A model generated the notes under the pieces. That model was given only the letters and a program-made list of their open reading frames with translations, was not told where the DNA came from and made no database searches. From Planctomycetota bacterium (GTDB lineage: Bacteria; Planctomycetota; Phycisphaerae; Phycisphaerales; UBA1924), in the NCBI GenBank assembly GCA_018242625.1, contig JAFEBO010000008.1, forward strand, positions 682,001-746,000: DNA of 64,000 nt, read 5' to 3'. Of this stretch, positions 45,341 through 54,981 are shown one piece after another. Position numbers and translations under genes: made by a program. The stretch's first letter is position 1, and each line of letters begins with the position of its first letter.

Positions 45341-48300
45341 TCAATCGCATTCCACGACAACGCCGGGCCCACAGAAGAGCAGAAAAGACCGAACCGACGA
45401 TCCGGCCAGACCGAGCGCCCCCGCGACCGCCCGCCGATAGGCGGCCATCTGCTCTCGATAACCCTCGGCAGCCTCCGAAACGCGCCGCTCTTCCACGCGG
45501 TCGGTCTTGAAATCCAGGATTTCCGCCCACGCTGGCATCGAGTCTCGAAGTCCGATCACCACACGGTCAATTCTCCCGACTGTCAGCCCTTCCTCCATCC
45601 ATGCAAGCGCCCACTCACGCTTGAGTTGAAGGGATTCATCCTGGTACCTCTTTCGGGAAAGCGCCGCCCCGATGTTGCCCTTCATGGCCGCTTGAAACAG
45701 AGCCCACTGCTCTCTCGAATCCGCCTCGTTCATGCCAAATCGTGCTGCAAGCGCCAGAGCGCCGACCTCCTCGGGCAACCAGCCGTCCCTCCACTCAACA
45801 CGCTCAAACCACGCGTGCCAGACGTGCCCGATCCGGAGTGCCGGCAAACTCCACTCGGCGTTCGCGAGGATCGACGCGACGTCCCTCGCTCCCTTTCGCG
45901 CCGATGGGGAGAGGGCCCGATCGGCGGCAGATTCAGTCCGCCGAAAGCGGAGCGACACAGGCCGCGGCGAATCCGGAGCTTTTCCGGGTCTTTGCCTGCC
46001 CGCATCTCCCGCCGACTGCGTGCTCCATATCTCGCCTTCCTGCGAGGTGGGTGCCCCGGGCGCTAATGCGGCCCGCAGCACCGATGCGGAATTGAGTGAG
46101 CACTTTGCCTTCTCACAACCCTCGACAATGATCTCCATTCGAGACCGGGCCCTGGTCATCCCGACGTACAAGCCGCTCAGACTTTCCCGAATCTGCCGCA
46201 TCCAGTATCGACGGGCGATAGCCTGGAAACGCGGCTCGACTTTCTGAATCTTCCCAGTCGGCCAGAGCGTGACGGCTTGGACCGGAGCCAGCGGATTCGT
46301 TTCGCCCGCTTCTCCCCGATCAGCGACGATCTTCGGGCTGAACTTCTTCCAGTTGGTTTCAAGGTCAATGAGCACGACCGCATCCCACTCGAGCCCTTTG
46401 GCCCTGTGAACCGTCAGAACACTTACGACTCCGGGGGCGGCGGCGCCGACGCCGGCAGTCTCGATGAGCCGGATGAAGTCAGAGATCTTCCCGCCGGGCT
46501 TGGCGTCGAAACCAAGAGCCAGTTTCTCGACGCGTTCCAGGCGGTCTCTCCCGCGTGCCGAAAGTCGCTCATAGACCTCGTTTCTGAGCCAGCCGCACAA
46601 TCCCGAAACGCCTTGCCTCGCGATTTTCTCTCGCAGATCGGAGGACAATCGCTCTCCCGCCGCCCGGTCCAGCGGCGCGGTCAGCCCGAGGGGATTGGCG
46701 AATGCGGACTTGCCGACGTGAAATTGAGATGCCGAATCGCCCGGGTGTTCTGCAAGCTGCAGGACGCTGAGAAACGCCCCGACGCTCGGTTCGTCCGTCA
46801 GCGGCTGGCCTGATTCCTGGGCCGCGGGAACGTCCATGGCGCGGAGCCTGTGCGTGAGCGCCGCAATCGGATCGTTCCTCCGCGAGAGCACGCCGATCGA
46901 CCATTCGGGGTGTTCCTGAAGCAAGCTTCGCACCCGCGCTGCCGCCATATCAAGTACCAGGTTCGCGCCGTCTTCGGCTTCCGTCGGCGGGCGGGTCTGG
47001 AGCAGCCTCGCCTCGCCGGCCAGATCTCGATTGGCCGCATGCGGTTCGAAGTGTCGGCGCCAGTTCGCCGCGGCATCCGCATACTCTGCAAGGGCGGGAT
47101 TCGAATCGATACTCTGGAAAACGAGATTCACCGCTTTGAGAATCGCCGGCGACGATCTGTAGCTTTGCGCCCGTGTGCCCGGAGTTCCCAGGCTCAGCCG
47201 ATCGGCAAGCCCCGCGAGAAGTTCCGGGACCGCTCCGCGCCAGCCGTAGATCGATTGCTTGACATCGCCAACCGCAAAGATGCTCCTGCCCGAGCTCCGC
47301 TGCTGCGCAATCTCACGCAGCAAAGGCTCGATCGCAAGGAATTGCGATCGCGAGGTGTCCTGAAACTCATCCAGGAGCACGTGGTCGAGCTTGGCATCCA
47401 GCCTGAACCACAGCCAGTCGCTCGCCTCGCTCGAAAGTGTCCGCAAAGCCCGCGGCAGGTCGTCAAAGCAGATCGCGTTTCGTCGCAGCTTTTCCGCCCA
47501 GAGCGTCTTGTCGTAGGCCTGCACGATCCCGCCCGCCGCTCGGGTCCGATCGGCAAGCTGATTGATGATCCTGCATCCGGCGCACTTTCCAAGAACCCGA
47601 AGTGCTCCGGTCAGTTCCGCGGGCAGTTTGACCTGTCCGTAGGTATCGCTGCCATCAAGAACACTCTGCACGATGGTTGATTCGGCGATGCCGCGCCAAT
47701 CTCTCTGCCGGACCAGTTCTTCGAGACCGTCTCTGACCTTCCGAACGCTTGCAGCGGGTGAGGAGTCCTTCTTGAGCGCCGGTGGCGCGTTTCGCAGCAG
47801 CTCGAGAAGTTGCTCTGCCGAAAGTGGCTCCTCGGGTGCTGTGATGGTCCCCCACACGCTCACGTCCGCCCCGCAATCCAGGTAGGCCTGGTGCAGTTGA
47901 GAAATGCGCTGCAAAATCTCACGGCGCGGCATCATGGAGATCGGTCCGCCGCTCATCCCTTCCAGGATGGTCAGCAGCGCATCCGCCGACAGTCTGGTCA
48001 GCAGCCCGTCCACCGCGACCCGCGTGACCTCATCGCTCTCGATCTCGTCGAGGATGCGCCAGCCCGGCAACAAACCCAGTTCCGCCGAGAAAAGTCGCCC
48101 GACTTCCGCGAAAAACGAATCCAGTGTCTGAATCCGCAGCCGGTCGATCCCGCGCAGGAGTTCCAGCAAGAGCCCGCGTGCTTCCTCCCGGGTGATCCGG
48201 CGCCCGCAGCTCTCGGAGAGCGCCTCAGCGGCTCCCGCCGCCCCGTTCGCCGCATCGAGCAGGCGACGGAGGACTTTGGATCGCATCTCACCGGCCGCTT

Positions 48301-48430
48301 TGCGAGTGAACGTAGTCGCCAGAATTCGCTCGGCACCCGCGCCGAGCGCGGCGATGTATCGCCCGGCGAGCTCGTGCGTTTTGCCGGAGCCGGCCGAAGC
48401 AAGGACGACAGACGGTCTCTCGGAGGTCAC
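45341..48430 (-). CDS. addA: AddA-type helicase-nuclease subunit
   Basis: 1029 residues of the UvrD/RecB superfamily 1A: Walker A ASAGSGKTHELAGRY at the very N-terminus, motif Ia TTFTRKAAGEM, Walker B LDEFQDTSRSQF, motif III GDVKQSIYGWRGA and motif V/VI VHRAKGLEWDAVVLID with GMTRARSRM. The C-terminal RecB-like nuclease has GRIDRVV, LDFKTDRVEE and YREQMAAYRRA, so both activities are expected. With AddB it resects double-strand DNA ends for recombination. Its start overlaps the addB stop by 4 nt (ATGA). Confidence 0.93.
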   Translation of the reverse strand: MTSERPSVVLASAGSGKTHELAGRYIAALGAGAERILATTFTRKAAGEMRSKVLRRLLDAANGAAGAAEALSESCGRRITREEARGLLLELLRGIDRLRIQTLDSFFAEVGRLFSAELGLLPGWRILDEIESDEVTRVAVDGLLTRLSADALLTILEGMSGGPISMMPRREILQRISQLHQAYLDCGADVSVWGTITAPEEPLSAEQLLELLRNAPPALKKDSSPAASVRKVRDGLEELVRQRDWRGIAESTIVQSVLDGSDTYGQVKLPAELTGALRVLGKCAGCRIINQLADRTRAAGGIVQAYDKTLWAEKLRRNAICFDDLPRALRTLSSEASDWLWFRLDAKLDHVLLDEFQDTSRSQFLAIEPLLREIAQQRSSGRSIFAVGDVKQSIYGWRGAVPELLAGLADRLSLGTPGTRAQSYRSSPAILKAVNLVFQSIDSNPALAEYADAAANWRRHFEPHAANRDLAGEARLLQTRPPTEAEDGANLVLDMAAARVRSLLQEHPEWSIGVLSRRNDPIAALTHRLRAMDVPAAQESGQPLTDEPSVGAFLSVLQLAEHPGDSASQFHVGKSAFANPLGLTAPLDRAAGERLSSDLREKIARQGVSGLCGWLRNEVYERLSARGRDRLERVEKLALGFDAKPGGKISDFIRLIETAGVGAAAPGVVSVLTVHRAKGLEWDAVVLIDLETNWKKFSPKIVADRGEAGETNPLAPVQAVTLWPTGKIQKVEPRFQAIARRYWMRQIRESLSGLYVGMTRARSRMEIIVEGCEKAKCSLNSASVLRAALAPGAPTSQEGEIWSTQSAGDAGRQRPGKAPDSPRPVSLRFRRTESAADRALSPSARKGARDVASILANAEWSLPALRIGHVWHAWFERVEWRDGWLPEEVGALALAARFGMNEADSREQWALFQAAMKGNIGAALSRKRYQDESLQLKREWALAWMEEGLTVGRIDRVVIGLRDSMPAWAEILDFKTDRVEERRVSEAAEGYREQMAAYRRAVAGALGLAGSSVRSFLLFCGPGVVVECD

Positions 48431-51186
48431 GATTCACCCTCCTCGCCGATCTCGACGATCGTCAGGCCGCAGAGCCGTGCGATGGCTCCTCCGGCGCGGC
48501 CTGGCTTCCCAAGTCCGAACTCGCCTTTGAGAATCGAGCTGACCACCCTCTTCGCGGCACCTAGGCCGTCTTCGAGTTCGTCCGGCGTCCATTCAGCGAT
48601 CTGAACACCCGCCTCCTCAGGCTTGCAAGGCAGCTGGAAGTAGCCGACCTGGATGTCATCAGTAAATTCTCCACTCTGCTTCGCCAGATAGGCGTAGAGC
48701 GGCAGCTGCAGGTCGTACCAGATATCGTTTCGCATATGCCGGCTTTCCGGCTTCTCACGCTTGTCTCCCGTCTTGTAATCCAGAATCAGCGTTTTCCCCC
48801 CGCCTCGATCGATCCGGTCGATCCTCCCGATCAGGCGAACCCGCCCTTCCGGAACTTCCAGGATCACCTCTTGTTTCGGCGACCACTCGGTTTTCGCGAT
48901 CTTCCATCCTTCCGCGGAATGGAGCGCCTGAAGAGCGGCAAACGAAGCAAGCCGCCTGCGGATGAGCTCGATCTGCACTTCGCGAATAGCTCCGACCTTC
49001 TTCGACGGCAGCTGCGACAGCCGCGTCTCGAACTCCTCATGCACAAAGCTCGCTATCTCATTTGCATCAGCGCTCCCGGCCACCCGGCTGTCTCCAAAGG
49101 ACTTGAGCACCGCGTGAATGACGCTGCCCGCCTCATGCGATCCGATCTCTCCCGCGTCTTCTTCGATCTGGTCCACACGGGCAACGTGACGAAGAAAAAA
49201 CACGTAGGGTGATTCGAGGTATGTCCGGATCGCGGTTGGGTGAAGCTTGTCCGGCAGCGCAACCGCGTGCATCGGCGCGATCGGAAATGCCTGCCTGTCC
49301 GCAACAGGTGGCGGTGCCTCTGATGAGAGTTGAAATTTCGGAGGCTCAGGTGGCTCCGCCGTCAAGCGAGCCGCCCGCACGATCGCACGCTCATCTTCGC
49401 ACGCGAACAGAAATCTGCTCGGTTTGAGCGGATTGCCCTCGTCGTCCTGCCCGATCGTGAGAAACCAGACGCCCCCCCGCCGCCAGCGAATAAGCCCTTC
49501 CAGAAGGTGTGCATCGCGCAGCGCTCGCCTTCGCGCGTCGGGAAGGCCCAGCGCTCGCCGGACCGGTTCCGGCAACATCGAGTCGGGTCGTGCCGCCCCC
49601 GGGACAAACCCGTCATTCAGCCCCACGAGCACGAAGTACCGGGAATGATCGACCGCGGCCTCGAGCCAGCCCAGAAGTTCGACTTCATCCCGACGACGCT
49701 GCGGTGCGTAGTGAGCCTTTCCAAGCAGCGCCAGCAGAAATTCAATCGCGTCGTGCCCCGGGACAGAATCACTTACGCCCGAAGCCTGCTCCAGTTCTTC
49801 GATGGCGCCAGCGAGCACCTGCGACGCCTCCGGGTCGGACGCGTCATCTCCCCCAACCAGACGGACAAGAAACTGCCGCACAACGCGAAGGTGCTCAACC
49901 AGCGGGTGCTTCCCTTCACAAGGTGCGGCGATCTGCACCACGATCTGATCAATCTTCTGCGCGAGTCCTCCAAGTGCGCGCGGCTCCGCGGCCGGGCTCA
50001 TGATCGCAAGTGCATCGAGCTCGCTCACCCATCCCAGTCCCGGCCCGCCCCCAGCCTCTACTTCGCCCGTAACGAAGCGCTCGACCTCCGGACGCTTCGC
50101 CAGCCCCAACAGGGATTCCGCAGTCCGGGCTCTCCAGTATTCCTTCAGGGCGCTCAGCAATTTCGTCAGCCGGTGGCATCCCATCGGCTCGCCCGCGGCG
50201 TCGTGGAACTGAAGTCCCGGCACGTCTTCACAGGCGACCTTGAGCGCGCCCGCGATACCGGCTTCCGGAGCGCAGACACAGACATCCGTCGGTGCGATCT
50301 CCTCCTGCTGGCTCCACCCGGCGATCCGCCCGATGGCGCGCGCCGCCGCGTCGGCAATATCGCCCGCGAATTCAAGTTGGGAGTCCTCAATCGGTACAGG
50401 CCGCGGGGGAAGGTCGCTTCTCAGGCATCCGATTGCGTCCATGTCGGCGCTCCGCTCCTCCGGCAGGAACGCGAGAGCCGCCACATCGCCCGCAAACATT
50501 TCGATGGCTTTCCTTGCCGCTCCGTCGAGTTCGACCACACCCACGAGCACAATGGAGCGAATTGCCTCCGGCGAAAGCGATCCGTTCGCGTTCAAGACGC
50601 GCATGTGTTCCATGTGAGTATCGACGAGGCCCTGGCTCGCCAGCCAGGAGGCGTAATCGACGGCCAGCCGATCCAGCACGTCCCACCGCCGTACCTCATC
50701 CGTGTTCGCGATTTCCGGGCAACGCCTGGGGACATCCTGCGGGCACAGCAGTTCGCGGGACAGTTCCGACACTGTCGCATCCAGCTGCTGCCCAAGCACA
50801 AGCCATTCTGCAGGCTCGCTCTCCGGTGGTCTCTGTGAAAAAAGTACTCGAAACTCCTCCTCCGAAAGATCTTGCAGAGACCGCGCCCAGGCAAAGGAGC
50901 GCGCCGCGCCCTTGGCCCCCGTCCCCGGGGTATCGCCGAGCAGGACCCCGCACAGTTCGCCCGGCGTGATCATCCGCCCAGGGGAAAACCAACGCCTGCT
51001 TCCGGAGGCCCGCGCGGCCAGCTCCGCAAGCAGCTGACGGCCAAACCGCCTGCCCGGGGTGACGATCAGAGTGGATGAAAGGTCAAGGCCGCCTCCCAAC
51101 TCCGAAACGAAAAAATGGTCTGCGAGCCAGGATGCGGCGAGGCTCAGCAAAGAACGTTCCCAACCGAGATGGACGACCCTCACCAC
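48427..51186 (-). CDS. addB: AddB-type nuclease subunit lacking Fe-S cysteines
   Basis: 919 residues from GTG 51186 (GGGGAGG 12 nt upstream); the ATG at 51384 would overlap the divergent tricorn gene and is rejected. The N-terminal region resembles an inactivated helicase (LIVTPGRRFGRQL in place of a Walker A). The C-terminal nuclease is intact: RIDRIDRGG, ILDYKTGDK and DLQLPLYAYLAK. In B. subtilis AddB, four cysteines around this domain hold a 4Fe-4S cluster. Here the first position reads YLESPYVFFLRH, Ser instead of Cys, and the C-terminal cysteine trio is missing. It pairs with addA. Confidence 0.88.
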   Translation of the reverse strand: MVRVVHLGWERSLLSLAASWLADHFFVSELGGGLDLSSTLIVTPGRRFGRQLLAELAARASGSRRWFSPGRMITPGELCGVLLGDTPGTGAKGAARSFAWARSLQDLSEEEFRVLFSQRPPESEPAEWLVLGQQLDATVSELSRELLCPQDVPRRCPEIANTDEVRRWDVLDRLAVDYASWLASQGLVDTHMEHMRVLNANGSLSPEAIRSIVLVGVVELDGAARKAIEMFAGDVAALAFLPEERSADMDAIGCLRSDLPPRPVPIEDSQLEFAGDIADAAARAIGRIAGWSQQEEIAPTDVCVCAPEAGIAGALKVACEDVPGLQFHDAAGEPMGCHRLTKLLSALKEYWRARTAESLLGLAKRPEVERFVTGEVEAGGGPGLGWVSELDALAIMSPAAEPRALGGLAQKIDQIVVQIAAPCEGKHPLVEHLRVVRQFLVRLVGGDDASDPEASQVLAGAIEELEQASGVSDSVPGHDAIEFLLALLGKAHYAPQRRRDEVELLGWLEAAVDHSRYFVLVGLNDGFVPGAARPDSMLPEPVRRALGLPDARRRALRDAHLLEGLIRWRRGGVWFLTIGQDDEGNPLKPSRFLFACEDERAIVRAARLTAEPPEPPKFQLSSEAPPPVADRQAFPIAPMHAVALPDKLHPTAIRTYLESPYVFFLRHVARVDQIEEDAGEIGSHEAGSVIHAVLKSFGDSRVAGSADANEIASFVHEEFETRLSQLPSKKVGAIREVQIELIRRRLASFAALQALHSAEGWKIAKTEWSPKQEVILEVPEGRVRLIGRIDRIDRGGGKTLILDYKTGDKREKPESRHMRNDIWYDLQLPLYAYLAKQSGEFTDDIQVGYFQLPCKPEEAGVQIAEWTPDELEDGLGAAKRVVSSILKGEFGLGKPGRAGGAIARLCGLTIVEIGEEGES

Positions 51187-51278
51187 TGCCGGAAAAATCC
51201 TCCCCAGCCCGGACGCAGCCGGGCGGTTCGGGTACGGTATCAGTTCAACACCCTCCGCATCTCCCGGAAAATGCGACC

Positions 51279-54200
51279 ATGAAATCCTCCCGCAGCACAC
51301 TCGGTCTTTCGCTCCTCCTCTGCCTCGTGGCCGGCTCGGCATACGCGCAGCCCGCGGCCCGAACCGGTCTCGTGCAGTACCCAAGCGTCAGCCCAGACGG
51401 GCAGATCGTGGTCTTCACGTCGGCGGGCGATCTGTGGGCCCTCCCCCGTGCCGGCGGCACTGCCACCCGCCTCACCTCTCACCCCGCCGAGGACCGCCGG
51501 TCGGTCTTCTCCCCGGACGGCAAGTGGCTTGCCTTCGAGTCCGACCGCGACGGCCCCCGCTCCATCTACATCGCCGCGTTTGAACGCACCCCCACCGGTA
51601 TCACGCTCGGCCCCGTCCGGCGCGTCACGACTACGGACCGCGCACAGAACCTCTCCGGCTTCTCGCCCGATGGAAAATTCGTTCTGTTTTCGTCGGTCAA
51701 CGAGCCCAGCATCTACCGCTCCACGCGTTTGTACAAGGCACATGTCGAGGGCGGCCCCATCGAACGGGTCTCCGGTGCGTTCGGCTTTCTTCCTCGCATC
51801 TCCGCCGACGGCTCATTCGTCACATTCACCCACGGGCGAGCCGACTACACCCGCCCCAAGTACAACGGATCCGGCGCGCCCGACATCTGGCGCATGAACA
51901 CCGCCACCGGCAAGTTTGAACAGCTCTCCACAGATCCACGATCGGATACGGACGCCTGGCCTCTGCCCGATGGCTCGGTCGTTTACATCTCGTCCAAGTC
52001 CGGCGAGTACAACATCCGCAGAATTCCCGCCGGACAGACCGACGCCGCGGCAGTGGATCTGACCAGCTTCCAGCCCAAGCCCGAAGAACTCACGATCGGG
52101 CATGGCGTCCGCGATCTGGGTGTGAACACCGCCGGCGATACCGCCGCATTCGTGGTCTGGGACACGCTCTACACGCTCGACCTCAAGACTCCGGGCGCCA
52201 AGCCGCAGCCCGTTTCGATCGTCTTCTCCGGTGACTATTCCGATCTCGACACCCAGCGCACCAACCTGGGCCGGGAAATTACCGAGCAGGCGATCAGTCC
52301 GGACGGCAAGACGATCGCCGTCGTCGCCCGCGGCCAGGTGTTTGTCCGCTGCACCGACGAGAACTTCCCGACCCGGCGGGTCACCAGCACCGCCGGTCGG
52401 GCGCGGGGCATCGCATGGTCTCCCGACAACCGTGTCCTCTACTTCGCCTCCGACGAGACCGGGACGTACAAGCTCTATTACGCCACGGTCGCCCTTTCTC
52501 GGGCCGACCTTCTTCCCCCAGAAGAAAAAAAGGAAGAAAAGAAGGAGGAGAAGAAGGAAGACAAAAAGGCCGACGCCAAGCCCGAAGAAAAGAAAGAAGA
52601 AAAGAAAGAGGGCGAAGCTCCAAAGGCAGACTCATCCGAGACCAAGAAGGATGAGAAGAAGGACGAGAAAAAGGACAAGATTGATTACGGCAAACGCTGG
52701 TCGGAATCCATTACCTTTGTCGTCAAGCCGCTCGAGCCCGCAAACCTCTCCCCGGGTCGCAACGACGGGATATTCGGCCCCGAGCTCCGGGATCCCGTCC
52801 CCGCTCCCGACGGCAAGCAGCTCATCTTCACACGCGGCCTGGGCGACACCATCCTGATGGATCTCTTCACAAAGAACTGCCGCATGCTCTGGGCCGGCTG
52901 GAATCCCGCAGACGTCGTCTGGGCGCCAGACTCCCGCCACATTGTCTACGCGGTTGAGGATGTGGATTTCAATTCTGATATCTGGCTCTTCGACACGAAG
53001 CCTTCCGAAAATGGCGAGACGCCTCCCGCCATCAACCTCACACGTCATCCCGATCTCGACGTTTCTCCTCGTCTCACCGCCGACGGAAAGGTCCTCTACT
53101 TCCAGAGCGAGCGATCGGAGCAGAATTTCCAGTTCCAGGTCTACTCCCTGGCGCTCGACAAGTCGCTCGATGCGCTCCGGCCCTACGAGCTCGAGGACTA
53201 CTTCAAGAAAGCCGCTGAAGCCGCCAAAAAGCGAAAGCCCATCGATCCCGTGGAATGGGACAAGCCCGCTCCTGAAACACCAGGCGCAGAAAAGAAGGAC
53301 GATAAAAAGGCCGACGCGAAACCTCTTCGGTTCGACACCGACGATGCGTATCTCCGCATCCGCAAGGTCACGAGCGGCATCCCTCTCGCGAGTTCCACCC
53401 TCGCCATCACGCCCGGCGGCGACCGAATCATGTTCTCCGCAACCGGTGACCCGGACCCCGCGCTCGTTTCCATCTCGTACAAGGGCGATGATCGCAAAAA
53501 CATTCAGACCGGCGCGGTCTCCGATGTCACAGTCTCTCTCTCTGGCGACAAGGTCTACTTCATCAAGTCTGGGACTGTTTCCTCAGCACCCCCTTCGGGC
53601 GGAAAGGTGGATTCCCTCCCCATCGATGCGCCCATCACGATCGACCTCGCACGCCAGCAGCGACAGAAATTCATGGAGGCCGCTCGGATCCTGGGAAACC
53701 AGTTCTATCACCCGACTCTCAAGGGGCTGAACTGGACAGGGCTTGCCGACCGCTACGTCAAACTCGCCGAGAACACACGAACAGTCGGTGAATTCGAACG
53801 CGTCACGATGATGCTCTTCGGCGAACTGGAAGGTTCGCACGTCGGCGTCTTCCCGCCGCCCGGCAGCGGCCCCGCTCCGCTCTCGACCGGGTACCTCGGC
53901 GTGGATCTCAAGCCCGTGCCCGGAGGCTACGAAGTCACCCGGATCGTTCCCCGCTCGCCGGCCGACAACTCCCTAGCCGCCGAAGACAAGCTCAAAGCCT
54001 TGCGGCTTTGCGTCGGCGATGTCATCACGGCGGTCGACGGCGAAATCCTCGCGGCCGATCCGTCCGCCATGCCCCGCATCGATTTCGCGGCCGCCATGGT
54101 CGGAAAGGCCGGGAAGGAAACGCTCATAGCGTTCGCGCGAAAGAGCGATCAACCCGATCCCGCCACAGGAACCATCAAGCCCCGCGCCGTCATCCTCACC

Positions 54201-54878
54201 CCGCTCTCGTCCGGGGCCGATGTTGATCTTCGTTACTACGACGAAGCGCAGCGCCGTGCCCAGCTCGTCGAGAAGCTCTCCGGCGGCAAACTCGGATACT
54301 TGCACATCCGGGCGATGGGTCAGGCATCAGTCGACGATTACGAACGCGACTTGTTCGCCGCCGCCGACGGCAAGGTCGGTCTCATCATCGACGTGCGCGA
54401 CAACGGGGGCGGCAGCACGGCAGACATCCTGCTCGCCTCTCTCACCGCTCCGCGTCACGCCTACGCCATCCAGCGAGGGGCCGACTACGACAAGGTCAAG
54501 AAGGACGCCTACCCGCGCGACCGCCGTCTGATCTACGGCTATTCACGCGACATCTCTGTCCTCATCAATGAAAATTCGTTCTCCAATGCCGAGATCTTTG
54601 CTCACGCAATCAAGACCATCGGCCGCGGCAAGCTCGTCGGAACTCCGACCTACGGAGGCGTCATCTCCACCGGCGCCGCATCCCTGATCGACGGCACGGC
54701 GGTCCGAACTCCCGGTCGCGGCTGGTACATCAGCAAGGACCACAAGGACATGGAGAACAACGGAGCCCAGCCCGACCTGAGTGTCCCCCAGACGCCGGCC
54801 GATGAGGCCGCCGAGGTCGATGCCCAGCTCGAAGCCGCCGTCAAGGAACTCCTGCAGCGGGCGAAGGAACCGCAGTAA
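51279..54878 (+). CDS. Tricorn-like S41 peptidase with beta-propeller and PDZ domain
   Basis: 1199 residues. A signal peptide (1-23, ending GSAYAQ) implies export. Two stretches of PD40/WD40-like propeller blades (SPDGKWLAFESDRDG, SPDGKFVLFSS; later TADGKVLYFQSER) flank a lysine/glutamate-rich segment at about 413-467. A PDZ-like domain (about 870-960, STGYLGVDLKPV) precedes the tail-specific protease core with RDNGGGSTAD and NENSFSNAEIF, whose Ser (about 1102) is the likely nucleophile. This is the layout of tricorn protease, a large peptidase degrading oligopeptides. ATG 51279 opens the signal peptide. Divergent from addB; an intrinsic terminator follows. Confidence 0.92.
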   Translation: MKSSRSTLGLSLLLCLVAGSAYAQPAARTGLVQYPSVSPDGQIVVFTSAGDLWALPRAGGTATRLTSHPAEDRRSVFSPDGKWLAFESDRDGPRSIYIAAFERTPTGITLGPVRRVTTTDRAQNLSGFSPDGKFVLFSSVNEPSIYRSTRLYKAHVEGGPIERVSGAFGFLPRISADGSFVTFTHGRADYTRPKYNGSGAPDIWRMNTATGKFEQLSTDPRSDTDAWPLPDGSVVYISSKSGEYNIRRIPAGQTDAAAVDLTSFQPKPEELTIGHGVRDLGVNTAGDTAAFVVWDTLYTLDLKTPGAKPQPVSIVFSGDYSDLDTQRTNLGREITEQAISPDGKTIAVVARGQVFVRCTDENFPTRRVTSTAGRARGIAWSPDNRVLYFASDETGTYKLYYATVALSRADLLPPEEKKEEKKEEKKEDKKADAKPEEKKEEKKEGEAPKADSSETKKDEKKDEKKDKIDYGKRWSESITFVVKPLEPANLSPGRNDGIFGPELRDPVPAPDGKQLIFTRGLGDTILMDLFTKNCRMLWAGWNPADVVWAPDSRHIVYAVEDVDFNSDIWLFDTKPSENGETPPAINLTRHPDLDVSPRLTADGKVLYFQSERSEQNFQFQVYSLALDKSLDALRPYELEDYFKKAAEAAKKRKPIDPVEWDKPAPETPGAEKKDDKKADAKPLRFDTDDAYLRIRKVTSGIPLASSTLAITPGGDRIMFSATGDPDPALVSISYKGDDRKNIQTGAVSDVTVSLSGDKVYFIKSGTVSSAPPSGGKVDSLPIDAPITIDLARQQRQKFMEAARILGNQFYHPTLKGLNWTGLADRYVKLAENTRTVGEFERVTMMLFGELEGSHVGVFPPPGSGPAPLSTGYLGVDLKPVPGGYEVTRIVPRSPADNSLAAEDKLKALRLCVGDVITAVDGEILAADPSAMPRIDFAAAMVGKAGKETLIAFARKSDQPDPATGTIKPRAVILTPLSSGADVDLRYYDEAQRRAQLVEKLSGGKLGYLHIRAMGQASVDDYERDLFAAADGKVGLIIDVRDNGGGSTADILLASLTAPRHAYAIQRGADYDKVKKDAYPRDRRLIYGYSRDISVLINENSFSNAEIFAHAIKTIGRGKLVGTPTYGGVISTGAASLIDGTAVRTPGRGWYISKDHKDMENNGAQPDLSVPQTPADEAAEVDAQLEAAVKELLQRAKEPQ

Positions 54879-54900
54879 GCATTCCTGAATGTCCCCCTGT

Positions 54901-54931
54901 CGCCCCGCCGAAAATGCGGGGCGATCTTTTT
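54901..54931 (+). terminator. Intrinsic terminator of the tricorn-like gene
   Basis: Perfect 8-bp stem CGCCCCGC/GCGGGGCG with a 7-nt loop, followed by ATCTTTTT, 22 nt after the stop codon. It also lies inside the longer open frame of the next gene, arguing for that gene's later start. Confidence 0.9.
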
Positions 54932-54981
54932 GCCCTTGGCCGTTTGTCCACTCCCGTCGGAGATCTTCATACTCTCAAGCC

